Of a DNA stretch of 39,975 bases, positions 1 to 7,339 are shown in pieces (positions within the stretch are counted from its first letter, which is position 1; every line of letters starts with the position of its first letter). The stretch covers positions 1 to 39,975 of the forward strand of contig URPU01000008.1 of NCBI GenBank assembly GCA_900549865.1, in the 5' to 3' direction. The position numbers were made by a program, and so were the translations under genes. Source of the stretch: an uncultured Eubacteriales bacterium. Its GTDB lineage: Bacteria; Bacillota; Clostridia; Oscillospirales; Oscillospiraceae. Below the pieces are notes generated by a model. That model did not search any database, was not told where the DNA came from, and saw nothing but the letters and a program-made list of their open reading frames with translations.

Positions 1-840
1 GACCACATCGCCCGCGCGCTCCATATCGCGGCGGCGGTAGATGAGCAGCGCGCACACGGAAAGGATGAGCCCCGCCGCGCAGTACGCCGCCATGAGCGGC
101 GTTCCCGTCACCAGCAGACGGCCCGTCAGATCATACGTGCCTTCGGCCGTGAAGCGCGTCTCCTGCGAGACGCTGAGACTGTTCATCACCGCAATTATGG
201 GTGAAAACACCGTCGCCAGACCCTCGCTGCTCTGATAACCGTAGACTATCGTGCCGAGGATATCATGCACGGCGACCTCCACGACCGCCGCCGTGCAGCC
301 GAGCACAAGGTACACCGCCGGAAGCACGACGAGATTTCCCGTCAGCACCGCGCAGAACACCGCGAAGCCATAGAAGGCGGTGTTGCCCATCACGGCATAG
401 CCCAGCGCAAGGAAGATATTCCCCGCCTCGACGACGCCAGTGCGGGCGTACAGCGCCCACGCCGCGCCCATAGCGATGATATCAGCGATAATAAACGGCG
501 CAAGCCCCGTGATAAACGCCGTTGTGAACACGGTCTCGCGGCGCATGGGCAGCGCGTTCATCATGCCGCAGGTGCGGCTTGAATACATATAGGAATACAT
601 CACCATCGCCGCGATGATGCCCACAAAAATCGACGTCTGCGCCATGCTTATGCCGACAGCGACGATGGAACGGTTGACCTCGACCGCGTAGAACAGCTTG
701 TCGGTATAGCGCCGCGCCTCCGGCACGGACTGCGGCAGGGCAAACAGCAACAGCGCGAGATAAGCCGCCCACAGCGGCCAGCAGCGCTTAAGCCAGCTTC
801 GGCACAGGCCCCAGTTAAAGAACGATGTCTTTTGCTTCAT
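1..840 (-). CDS. ABC-2 type transporter permease, C-terminus cut by window edge
   Basis: An open frame of 280 codons runs from an ATG at 840 to the left window edge without a stop. The protein is hydrophobic, with membrane segments near residues 22-36, 68-83 and 108-130 and more beyond. Residues about 82-105 carry the pattern S-S-R-x-x-x-M-M-N-A-L-P-M-R-R-E, which is common between the first segments of ABC-2 type permeases. The start overlaps the end of the upstream ATPase gene by 26 bases, so the two are translationally coupled and probably form one exporter. The substrate is not visible from sequence. With the GntR regulator and ATPase upstream it resembles YtrA-controlled ABC operons that respond to cell envelope stress or peptide antibiotics, which is inference from context. 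Confidence 0.82.
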   Translation of the reverse strand, partial: MKQKTSFFNWGLCRSWLKRCWPLWAAYLALLLFALPQSVPEARRYTDKLFYAVEVNRSIVAVGISMAQTSIFVGIIAAMVMYSYMYSSRTCGMMNALPMRRETVFTTAFITGLAPFIIADIIAMGAAWALYARTGVVEAGNIFLALGYAVMGNTAFYGFAVFCAVLTGNLVVLPAVYLVLGCTAAVVEVAVHDILGTIVYGYQSSEGLATVFSPIIAVMNSLSVSQETRFTAEGTYDLTGRLLVTGTPLMAAYCAAGLILSVCALLIYRRRDMERAGDVV

Positions 841-1711
841 GTTCGGCACCTCCCAGCTCGTATATGAATATCTCCTCCAGCGTCAGCGGCACAAAGTCCA
901 TGAAAAGCGGCGCGGCGGCGGCCAGCACGTTCGTCAGCTCCTCCGTCCTGCCGCGCAGGATAAGCTGCTGCAAACGGCCCGTGGAGGAGCTGTGCAGCAC
1001 CTCCAGCCCCTGCGGAAGCTGCGCACCGTCCGGCAGGGCGAGCTGCACCTTGACGATGTTGTCCTGCAATTCACTCAGCGCGCGTTCCGTCAGCATTCTG
1101 CCGTGGTTTATGATGCCGACATGGTCGCACACGTCCTCAAGCTCGCGCAGGTTGTGCGAGGAGACGATGACCGTCGTGCCGTTCTCGGCGACCTCGCTCA
1201 TCAGCAGGCCCCACACCTGGCGGCGCATCACGGGGTCAAGCCCGTCCACAGGCTCGTCAAGGATGACGACGTCCGGCCGCAGCGACAGCGCCAGCCAGAA
1301 CGCCGCCTGCTTCTGCATCCCCTTGCTGAGCTTGCGCATGGGACGCTTCGGGTCAAGCGCGAACGCCGCGCCCAGATCTTCAAAGCGCTCCTGTGAAAAG
1401 CGCGGGTACACGTGGCGGTAAAAATCCGCCATGTCGCGGATACCGGCCTGCGTGAAGAAATATATCTCATCCGGAATGTACGCGATGCGGCCCTTTATCG
1501 CGGGATTTTCATAGACGGGCTGTCCGTCTATCAGCACCTCGCCGGAGTCCTGCCGGTATATGCCCGCGAGATGGCGTATCGCCGTGGACTTGCCCGCCCC
1601 GTTCGGCCCCACAAGACCGTACACCGCGCCGCGCGGCACGTTTATGTCCAGCGCGTCCAGCGCGCGGAACCCATCAAAGCTCTTGACGAGCTTTTTCACC
1701 TCTATCATCAT
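815..1711 (-). CDS. ABC transporter ATP-binding protein (YtrB/BcrA-like)
   Basis: This 298-residue ATPase has Walker A GPNGAGKST at residues 35-43, the signature LSKGMQKQ at 128-135, Walker B VVILDEP at 148-154 and the switch histidine at 186 (SSH). Length and arrangement fit single-domain ATPases of ABC-2 exporters, with about 70 extra C-terminal residues as in antibiotic or lipid exporters. The ATG at 1711 overlaps the stop of the upstream GntR gene as ATGA and is preceded by a GGGGAGG ribosome binding site nine bases away. It should energise the permease encoded directly downstream. The likely role is export or detoxification of an envelope-active compound; the exact substrate is unknown. 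Confidence 0.92.
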   Translation of the reverse strand: MMIEVKKLVKSFDGFRALDALDINVPRGAVYGLVGPNGAGKSTAIRHLAGIYRQDSGEVLIDGQPVYENPAIKGRIAYIPDEIYFFTQAGIRDMADFYRHVYPRFSQERFEDLGAAFALDPKRPMRKLSKGMQKQAAFWLALSLRPDVVILDEPVDGLDPVMRRQVWGLLMSEVAENGTTVIVSSHNLRELEDVCDHVGIINHGRMLTERALSELQDNIVKVQLALPDGAQLPQGLEVLHSSSTGRLQQLILRGRTEELTNVLAAAAPLFMDFVPLTLEEIFIYELGGAEHEAKDIVL

Positions 1712-2070
1712 TTGCTTTCGCCTCCCCTGACTATCCTTATAAGCTCCGCCTCCGGCACGCCCAGCGCCTTCAGCTCCTGCACGACGCCGGTCAGCTTCTC
1801 CTTAAGCTCCGCCGCGCGCTGCTTCACGGCCTCCTCGCTGAGACTGACAAAGCTGCCCTTGCCGGGCACCGAGGCGATGCAGCCCTCTGCCTCAAGCTCT
1901 CTGTAGGCGCGCTGTATCGTATTCGGGTTTATGGCCAGCGTCGCGGCAAGCTCGCGCACGGACGGCATTTTGTAGCCCGGCGGCAGCGCCCCGGATATTA
2001 TCAGCGCGCGGAAATTATCCCGCACCTGCTCATATATCGGCCGCCCGTCGCGGTAGTTTATGCTTATCAC
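1708..2070 (-). CDS. GntR-family transcriptional regulator, YtrA subfamily
   Basis: The protein has 120 residues when read from a GTG at 2070. That start is chosen because GGAGG lies eight bases upstream and because the family typically begins with I-S-I-N-Y-R-D-G-x-P-I-Y-E-Q, seen here directly. A winged helix of GntR type (SVRELAATLAINPNTIQRAY) is followed by a short C-terminal helix pair typical of the YtrA subfamily, not the large ligand domain of FadR or HutC types. The frame extends upstream, but that part contains the promoter and operator and is not coding. It heads the ABC transporter operon, overlapping the ATPase by four bases, and probably represses its own operon through the inverted repeat at 2095-2117. 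Confidence 0.9.
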   Translation of the reverse strand: MISINYRDGRPIYEQVRDNFRALIISGALPPGYKMPSVRELAATLAINPNTIQRAYRELEAEGCIASVPGKGSFVSLSEEAVKQRAAELKEKLTGVVQELKALGVPEAELIRIVRGGESK

Positions 2071-2094
2071 CGTTTTCGCCTCCGTTCGTGTTTC

Positions 2095-2117
2095 CTGTAT
2101 TAATTCGCTTAGTACAG
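2095..2117 (-). promoter_or_regulatory. Probable GntR (YtrA-type) operator
   Basis: An inverted repeat CTGTA-N13-TACAG lies just downstream of the -10 box of the GntR-ABC operon, over the expected transcription start. The arrangement of short arms separated by 13 bases matches what I recall for YtrA operators (AGTGTA-N13-TACACT). Binding by the adjacent regulator is inferred. Confidence 0.62.
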
Positions 2118-2121
2118 CTGC

Positions 2122-2150
2122 ATTATAACGTATCCCGTCGCGCATGTCAA
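2122..2150 (-). promoter_or_regulatory. Sigma-A promoter of the GntR-ABC operon
   Basis: On the minus strand a perfect TTGACA (2145-2150) is separated by 17 bases from a perfect TATAAT (2122-2127). The -35 box begins right after the U-run of the preceding gene's terminator. A full-consensus promoter with an operator at the start site suggests strong repression in the absence of inducer. Confidence 0.85.
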
Positions 2151-2151
2151 G

Positions 2152-2176
2152 AAAAAACCTCTCCTTAACGGAGAGG
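2152..2176 (-). terminator. Rho-independent terminator of the PadR-HAAS operon
   Basis: On the minus strand CCTCTCC, a five-base loop and GGAGAGG (2158-2176) are followed by six T residues (2152-2157). The stem overlaps the last codons and stop of the HAAS-GNAT chimera, so the coding sequence ends inside its own terminator. Confidence 0.85.
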
Positions 2177-2764
2177 CCGGCGCGCCGGGCGAAGCATGGC
2201 ATACTGCGTTATTCCGGTGCCGGGGATGGCGCAGGTATCGACCGTATGAAATCCCAGATGGGCATATATCCGCGTGTTGACCGCCTTGTGCGTTTCCAGA
2301 TACACGGGCGCGCCGTGACTTTCCAGCACGGCCAGCGCAAGCAGGCTGACGCCGAGTATCGCGCCGCACCAATACGGCATCGCCGGCAGGGAGATGAACG
2401 GCAGGCGGCCAAGGTCGAATATAAGGCACACGCCCGTCAGGCCGAAGCTGAGCACGCACGCGGCCAGCACGACGCCGAACGCCAGCAGCAGCACGGAGGC
2501 CATACCGAAAACGAAGTCGGCCAGCCACAGCCACAGCCATGTCAGCACGGCAGAGCGCTTTTCGCCGCCCTGCGCCGCCATGTCAAACTGTGCCGCAAGC
2601 GCGGTCGGGTCGCCCAGCTTCGCGGCGATCTCCTCCTCCGAGTAGCCGTCCGCAAGCTTAAAGACAAAGTGCTGCTCATACTCCTCCGCCACGTCGGCGG
2701 CGTCCTCAATATTTCTTTTTTTCAGCTCGTCCGTGAGCTTCGCCATGAATTCATTCTTCGTCAT
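2165..2764 (-). CDS. HAAS (DUF1700) membrane protein fused to a GNAT acetyltransferase tail
   Basis: The N-terminal 75 residues are a typical HAAS/DUF1700 domain (TKNEFMAKL near the start, EEYEQHF and GYSEEEIAAKLGDP later). Three hydrophobic stretches follow at about 75-100, 105-120 and 130-150. From about residue 150 the sequence switches to a soluble pattern, V-Y-L-E-T-H-K with R-I-Y-x-x-L-G-F and then an I-P-G-T-G-I stretch and Y-A-M-L-R, which is how GNAT acetyltransferases end. No acetyl-CoA binding core precedes it. The simplest reading is a deletion that joined a truncated HAAS gene in frame to the 3' end and terminator of a neighbouring GNAT gene. The ATG at 2764 is preferred over the one at 2773 because AAGGA sits nine bases before it. 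It overlaps the padR gene by 14 bases. HAAS proteins work with PadR partners as signalling or regulatory membrane proteins; whether the chimera is functional is unknown. Confidence 0.8.
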   Translation of the reverse strand: MTKNEFMAKLTDELKKRNIEDAADVAEEYEQHFVFKLADGYSEEEIAAKLGDPTALAAQFDMAAQGGEKRSAVLTWLWLWLADFVFGMASVLLLAFGVVLAACVLSFGLTGVCLIFDLGRLPFISLPAMPYWCGAILGVSLLALAVLESHGAPVYLETHKAVNTRIYAHLGFHTVDTCAIPGTGITQYAMLRPARRPLR

Positions 2765-3077
2765 TGTTTTCATCCTTCAGCAATTTTCTTACTTCCTGTG
2801 CAAACTTCAAATATTCCGCGCGGTCATTTCCGTAGGTCTCCCGCCCAAGCTCCGTGAGCTTGTAGTACTTTCGCGGCGGCCCGCCGCTTTCTTCCTGCAA
2901 ATATGTGGTCAGCAATCCGTCCGCTTTCAGCTTCCGCAGAATTGGGTAGACCGTTCCGTCCGCGATGTCGATGTGCCGGGAGAGAAATTCCGATATCTCG
3001 TAGCCATAGCAGTCGCGCTTATGCAGCAGCGACAGCACGCACAGCTCCAGCACGCCTTTTTTATATTGCGCGTTCAT
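2751..3077 (-). CDS. PadR-family transcriptional regulator
   Basis: The 108-residue protein is of the short PadR class. It has the winged-helix signature YKKGVLELCVLSLL, then CYGYEISEFLS and DGTVYPILRKLKADGLL, followed by the basic wing and an acidic dimerisation helix. The ATG at 3077 is chosen because AAAGGAG lies seven bases upstream; the ten extra codons before it are unlikely to be translated. PadR regulators of this type usually sit directly before a HAAS protein gene and repress their own operon, as the 14-base overlap here suggests. The operator is probably the palindrome at 3106-3128 that covers the -10 box. Confidence 0.93.
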   Translation of the reverse strand: MNAQYKKGVLELCVLSLLHKRDCYGYEISEFLSRHIDIADGTVYPILRKLKADGLLTTYLQEESGGPPRKYYKLTELGRETYGNDRAEYLKFAQEVRKLLKDENNDEE

Positions 3078-3105
3078 GTGCAGCTCCTTTCTTTTTACGT
3101 CTTTC

Positions 3106-3141
3106 ACTACTGCATTATATTCAGTAGTTCGATTTTGCCAA
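3106..3141 (-). promoter_or_regulatory. padR promoter with overlapping palindromic operator
   Basis: On the minus strand TTGGCA (3136-3141) lies 16 bases before TATAAT (3114-3119). A perfect inverted repeat ACTACTG-N9-CAGTAGT (3106-3128) encloses the -10 box. This layout fits autorepression by the PadR protein encoded just downstream; binding is inferred. Confidence 0.75.
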
Positions 3142-3288
3142 GTGGTAAAATAATTTTTTTGCCGCCCGTGGGTGTAGGTGCATATACACGGTGCGCGGCT
3201 GCCGCTTGGGAATTCGGCATACGGAGAATGAACTGGTGCATCCGCGCTTTATTCGCTGTAAAAAGTGTGGTTGCGTTTCAAAAACTCA

Positions 3289-3317
3289 TTGTATTTTTTG
3301 TGATGGTGCGTTATACT
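3289..3317 (+). promoter_or_regulatory. Promoter of the DUF4143 ATPase gene
   Basis: TTGTAT (3289-3294) and TATACT (3312-3317) are separated by 17 bases. A short leader containing a tandem repeat follows before the ribosome binding site. Confidence 0.6.
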
Positions 3318-3322
3318 ATACT

Positions 3323-3358
3323 TGTATCATCCATAATAACTGTATCACCCATAACAAC
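3323..3358 (+). repeat. Two tandem 18-bp direct repeats in the ATPase leader
   Basis: TGTATCATCCATAATAAC is followed directly by TGTATCACCCATAACAAC; the two copies differ at two positions, both T/C changes. The pair fills the space between the promoter and the GGAGG site of the ATPase gene. It could be an operator for a regulator bound in tandem or a translational control element. Confidence 0.7.
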
Positions 3359-3370
3359 GGAGGTGCGTAT

Positions 3371-4669
3371 ATGTACCGGATCGCTATTGAAAAGCTATTG
3401 AAATGGAAGCAAAGCAAACGCCGCAAGCCCTTGATCATTGAGGGCGCACGTCAGGTCGGCAAGACATGGCTGATGAAGGAGTTCGGTCGGCAGGCGTATG
3501 CCGACACCGTATATATCAATTTTGACTCCAATTCCCGAATGGCAGAGCTGTTTGCTTCCGATCTGGACACGGAGCGCCTGATAATGGGCCTTGAGCTGTA
3601 CGCCGGCCGGAAGATAGACCCCGGCAATTCTCTGCTGATTTTCGACGAAGTGCAGGAAGTTCCAAGGGCGTTGGCGTCGCTTAAATATTTCTATGAAAAC
3701 GCGCCGCAGTATCATATTGTATGCGCCGGTTCCCTGCTTGGCATTGCCCTGCATAACGGCACATCCTTCCCTGTCGGCAAGGTGGATTTTCTGAAGCTGT
3801 ATCCCCTTTCCTTCAAAGAGTTCTTAATGGCGACCGGCAAGGAGCGCTTTGCCGGGCTGCTTGATAAGCAGGACTTTCAAATGATCACAAGCTTCAAGCA
3901 GACTTATATCGACGCCTTGAAGCAATATTACTTTGTCGGCGGAATGCCGGAGGCCGTGCAATGCTTTGCAGAGGACAAGGACTTCAATGAGGTCCGTGAA
4001 ATTCAGAAGCGGATCCTCGCCGCTTATGAGCAGGATCTCTCCAAGCATGCGCCTAATGAGATCGTTCCGCGGCTGCGTATGCTGTGGAACAGTATCCCTT
4101 CCCAATTAGCAAAGGAAAACAAAAAGTTCATCTATGGGCTCGTTCGTGAGGGCGCGCGTGCAAAGGATTACGAGACCGCGATCATGTGGCTCAGCGACTG
4201 CGGCCTTGTTCATAAAGTCAGCCGTGTCAACACGGCGGGCATCCCATTGCGTGCATATGAGGATCTGAAAGCATTCAAGCTGTTTGTGGTGGACGTCGGC
4301 CTTCTTGGCTGTATGGCCGGGCTTCGTCAGCGTACCTTGCTTGATGGCAGCGGCCTTTTTGTTGAGTTCAAGGGCGCGCTAACAGAGCAGTATGTTTGTC
4401 AGCAGTTAAAGACTGTTGAGGATTTGGATGTTTATTACTATACAAATGACAGAGGTTCCTGTGAGATCGACTTCGTCGTCGATACGGGCGAGCTTATCGT
4501 GCCCGTCGAGGTAAAGGCAGAATTCAACCTGAGAGCCAAAAGTCTTAAGACTTACCGTGAAAAATTCTCTCCCTCAGTTTCTGTCAGGACATCCATGGCG
4601 GACTACAAGAAAGAAGACGGGCTTGTCGATCTGCCGCTGTACGCGATAGATCAAATCACAAAGATATAA
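3371..4669 (+). CDS. ATP-binding protein, AAA_14/DUF4143 family
   Basis: The 432-residue protein starts at the ATG at 3371, which follows CGGAGG; upstream in-frame codons cover the promoter and are not coding. Walker A is GARQVGKT at 25-32 and Walker B LLIFDEVQ at 88-95. The C-terminal DUF4143 part contains C-E-I-D-F-V-V and then V-P-V-E-V-K, the D...E-x-K spacing of a PD-(D/E)xK nuclease-like fold. The family is widespread in gut Firmicutes, Bacteroidetes and archaea and is often horizontally acquired; its cellular role is not established. The gene stands alone with its own promoter. Codon use looks less GC-biased than in the housekeeping genes nearby, which fits acquisition. Confidence 0.9.
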   Translation: MYRIAIEKLLKWKQSKRRKPLIIEGARQVGKTWLMKEFGRQAYADTVYINFDSNSRMAELFASDLDTERLIMGLELYAGRKIDPGNSLLIFDEVQEVPRALASLKYFYENAPQYHIVCAGSLLGIALHNGTSFPVGKVDFLKLYPLSFKEFLMATGKERFAGLLDKQDFQMITSFKQTYIDALKQYYFVGGMPEAVQCFAEDKDFNEVREIQKRILAAYEQDLSKHAPNEIVPRLRMLWNSIPSQLAKENKKFIYGLVREGARAKDYETAIMWLSDCGLVHKVSRVNTAGIPLRAYEDLKAFKLFVVDVGLLGCMAGLRQRTLLDGSGLFVEFKGALTEQYVCQQLKTVEDLDVYYYTNDRGSCEIDFVVDTGELIVPVEVKAEFNLRAKSLKTYREKFSPSVSVRTSMADYKKEDGLVDLPLYAIDQITKI

Positions 4670-4675
4670 TGCAAA

Positions 4676-4699
4676 GACGCGCCGCAGATGCGGCGCGTC
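4676..4699. terminator. Hairpin between convergent ATPase and cinA genes
   Basis: GACGCGCCGCA, a two-base loop and TGCGGCGCGTC form a perfect 11-bp stem between the two stop codons. Neither side has an uninterrupted T-run directly next to it, although T-rich sequence follows on the plus side around 4711-4725. It is probably a shared terminator. Confidence 0.55.
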
Positions 4700-4728
4700 C
4701 TGAACTATTATCATTCTTTTTTATTCCA

Positions 4729-5991
4729 TTACTTCATTTCGACGTTCAGCCCGCTCAGATAGCGGCGCATCATGTCAAAGGCGTGGTTCCCGGCCATGCG
4801 GCGGATGAAGCTGCGCGTGCGGTAGGTTCCCATGTGCAGCTCGCGCACATAGGTCTGCCCCTCGACGGCCATGGACACGAACACCGTGCCCACCTCATGC
4901 AGCCCGTCGCCAAGCGGGCCTGCAATGCCCGTCACGCCGATGCCGATATCCGCGCCGAGGCGCGTGCGCACACCCTCCGCCATGGCCTGCGCCACCTCAT
5001 AGCTGACGGCGCTCTTCTGGCGGATAAGCTCCGGGTCGATGCCGAGCAGGCGCGTCTTGGCGTCATTCTTATACGTCACGAGTCCTCCGATGAAGAAGCG
5101 GCTTGCGCCGGGAAGGTCGGTGAAGCGCTTGGCGATCTCGCCGCCGGTGCAGCTTTCCGCCGTGGCGAAGGTCATGGGGCGCGCCGTCAGCGCGGCGAAA
5201 ACGCCCTGCTCCAGATTTTCCACATCTACGCCGTAGACATACTCGCCCAAACGCTGGCATACGCGCTCCATCACGGGGCGCAGCATCTCCTCTGCCGCCG
5301 CCTCGCTCTTCGCCTTGGCCGTGACCTGAAGCAGACAGTCGCACTCCTTGGCGTAGGGGGCCATGCTGGGGTTTTTCATGAGGTTCATCTCGCCGGAGAA
5401 CATATCGTCCACGGCGCTCTCGCCGATGCCGAAGATGTTGATCGAGTGCGACACTATCAGCTCATCGGAAAGCTGGCGCAGGTACGGCAGCGCACTGCGC
5501 ATGAACATGGTATAGCACTCTTTCGGCGGGCCGGGCAGCATCACGACTATCTTCCCATCCTTGACGAAGGCACAGCCGGGCGCGGTGCCGCAGGTATTGT
5601 GGAACACCGTGCAGCCCTCCGGCAGCATGGCCTGTGAATAGTTGTTCGGCGTGAAGTTGCGGCTGTTCTTGATATACTCGTACAGCCCCTCCCGCTCGCT
5701 TTTGACCTCGACCAGCTCAAGGCCGAAGGCGCGCGCCGTTATCACCTTTGTCAGATCGTCACAGGTCGGGCCGAGGCCGCCCGTGGTGATGATTATGTCC
5801 GCGCGCTGCTTTGCGATCTCGATGCAGCTTTCAAGCCGTTCGGGGTTGTCGCCCACGACCGTGTGATAGCGCACATTTATGCCTATCTTCGACAGCAGCT
5901 CGGATATGTCGCGCGAATCGGTATTCGTCACATGTCCCAGCAGCAGCTCCGTTCCGACGGAGATTATTTCAGTATCATAGCTTCTTGGCAT
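4729..5991 (-). CDS. cinA: CinA-family protein (nucleotide-binding plus NMN amidohydrolase domains)
   Basis: The 420-residue protein has the usual two domains. The N-terminal MoCF-like domain has ISVGTELLLG at residues 10-19 and TTGGLGPTCDDL at 69-80. The C-terminal PncC domain (about 262-420) has the conserved ESCTGG at 279-284 and GVTGIAGP later. CinA proteins hydrolyse nicotinamide mononucleotide in pyridine nucleotide salvage and often carry ADP-ribose pyrophosphatase activity; the older name reflects co-induction with recA in streptococci. The start lies one base after the thiI stop, so both genes are cotranscribed. recA is not adjacent here. Confidence 0.95.
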   Translation of the reverse strand: MPRSYDTEIISVGTELLLGHVTNTDSRDISELLSKIGINVRYHTVVGDNPERLESCIEIAKQRADIIITTGGLGPTCDDLTKVITARAFGLELVEVKSEREGLYEYIKNSRNFTPNNYSQAMLPEGCTVFHNTCGTAPGCAFVKDGKIVVMLPGPPKECYTMFMRSALPYLRQLSDELIVSHSINIFGIGESAVDDMFSGEMNLMKNPSMAPYAKECDCLLQVTAKAKSEAAAEEMLRPVMERVCQRLGEYVYGVDVENLEQGVFAALTARPMTFATAESCTGGEIAKRFTDLPGASRFFIGGLVTYKNDAKTRLLGIDPELIRQKSAVSYEVAQAMAEGVRTRLGADIGIGVTGIAGPLGDGLHEVGTVFVSMAVEGQTYVRELHMGTYRTRSFIRRMAGNHAFDMMRRYLSGLNVEMK

Positions 5992-5992
5992 T

Positions 5993-7162
5993 TCATCCCA
6001 CCGTCACTTTCTCTATTCCTTTTACGGCCTCTTCGACCAGCGCGTCCACGTCCAGCGCGCTCTCCGCCGCCTCCACCTCGCGCAGCTTCGGCCTTGTGCG
6101 CGGGTGCCGCGGCGTGAACACCGTGCAGCAGTCCTCATACGGCAGGATGGACGTTTCAAACGTGCCTATTTTTCGTGCAAGGCGCACTATCTCTTCCTTG
6201 TCCATGCCTATGAGCGGCTGGAGCACCGGCAATTGCAGCACGGCCTGCGTGGAGGCCATGGCCTCCATTGTCTGGCTTGCGACCTGGCCAAGGTTTTCGC
6301 CCGTGACGATGGCCCTGGCGTTGTTGTCCAGCGCGATACGCTGTGCGATGCGCATCATGAACCGGCGCATTATCAGCGTGAAGTACTCCTCCGGGCACTT
6401 GTCGCGTATCTCCTCCTGAATGTGCGTGAAGGGCACGATCTCCATCGTCATCTTCCCGCAGTAGGCCGTGATTATCTGCGCCAGCTCTATCACCTTTTCC
6501 TTGGCCTGCTGTGAGGTGTAGGGGAAGGAGAAGAAGTGCACGGGGATAAGGTGCACGCCGCGCTTTGCGATCATATAGCTGGACACGGGGCTGTCGATGC
6601 CGCCGGAAAGCAGCGTGACCGCCGTGCCGTTGCAGCCCACAGGCATACCGCCCGCGCCGGGCACAGGCGCGCCGTGGACGTAGGCCGCAAGGTCGCGCAC
6701 CTCGATATGCACGATAAGCTCCGGCTCGTGCACGTCCACCTTCACATCGGGATAGGCCTCGTTCAGCTCCCCGCCGACGTACTGGCTGAGCTCTATGCTC
6801 GTCATGGGGAAGCTCTTGTCACTGCGCTTGGACTCCACCTTGAAGCTCTTCGCGCGCAGCATTTCATCGCGCAGATATTCCTTCGCCAGCGCGGCTATCG
6901 CGTCCTTGTCCTTCTCGCAGGCCGCCGCGCGCACCAGTGCGACTATGCCGAACACGTTCTGCAGCGCCTCGAACGCCGCGTCGATATCGGCGTTGTCCTC
7001 CTGCGCCTCCACATATACGGTGGACTGGATGCAGTAGACCCTGAACTTCCCTATATGCGAAAGCCGGCGGCGCATATTCGCCATAAGCTTCTGCTCGAAA
7101 TACCTGCGGTTCAGCCCCTTCAGGATTATTTCGCCGAGCTTTACGAGTATTATGTCGTTCAT
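5993..7162 (-). CDS. thiI: tRNA 4-thiouridine synthase ThiI
   Basis: The 389-residue protein starts at the ATG at 7162 behind GGGAGG; 42 upstream codons in the same frame lie in the promoter region and are not counted. The order is an N-terminal ferredoxin-like part, a THUMP domain (about 55-165) and the adenylating PP-loop domain with LLSGGIDSPVSSY near 184-196. It lacks the C-terminal rhodanese domain of the E. coli enzyme, as is normal in Firmicutes. ThiI adenylates uridine 8 of tRNA and inserts sulfur, and in some species contributes to the thiamine thiazole. The cysteine desulfurase that usually precedes thiI in Firmicutes is not next to it; the upstream neighbour is a divergent permease. 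Confidence 0.95.
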   Translation of the reverse strand: MNDIILVKLGEIILKGLNRRYFEQKLMANMRRRLSHIGKFRVYCIQSTVYVEAQEDNADIDAAFEALQNVFGIVALVRAAACEKDKDAIAALAKEYLRDEMLRAKSFKVESKRSDKSFPMTSIELSQYVGGELNEAYPDVKVDVHEPELIVHIEVRDLAAYVHGAPVPGAGGMPVGCNGTAVTLLSGGIDSPVSSYMIAKRGVHLIPVHFFSFPYTSQQAKEKVIELAQIITAYCGKMTMEIVPFTHIQEEIRDKCPEEYFTLIMRRFMMRIAQRIALDNNARAIVTGENLGQVASQTMEAMASTQAVLQLPVLQPLIGMDKEEIVRLARKIGTFETSILPYEDCCTVFTPRHPRTRPKLREVEAAESALDVDALVEEAVKGIEKVTVG

Positions 7163-7201
7163 TCTGTCCTCCCTCGGAGTCATTTTAAATTCACGGGGAA
7201 T

Positions 7202-7230
7202 ATTGTAGCATACAACGCGGAAAAGTTCCA
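7202..7230 (-). promoter_or_regulatory. Probable thiI-cinA promoter
   Basis: On the minus strand TACAAT (7202-7207) is preceded by TGC, making an extended -10 element. A poor -35 match, TGGAAC (7225-7230), lies 17 bases upstream. Confidence 0.45.
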
Positions 7231-7276
7231 TAAAAATTTGCCGCCCGCGCCGAATTCCGCCGCATTTCCGCACGCC

Positions 7277-7305
7277 TTGACAAAGCACGGCGGCGGGCGT
7301 AGAAT
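7277..7305 (+). promoter_or_regulatory. Promoter of the TSUP permease gene
   Basis: TTGACA (7277-7282), a 17-base spacer and TAGAAT (7300-7305) form a near-consensus promoter 35 bases upstream of the permease start. Confidence 0.8.
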
Positions 7306-7339
7306 TCTGGCAGTCAATGATTCGTTAAGAGAGGGTACT

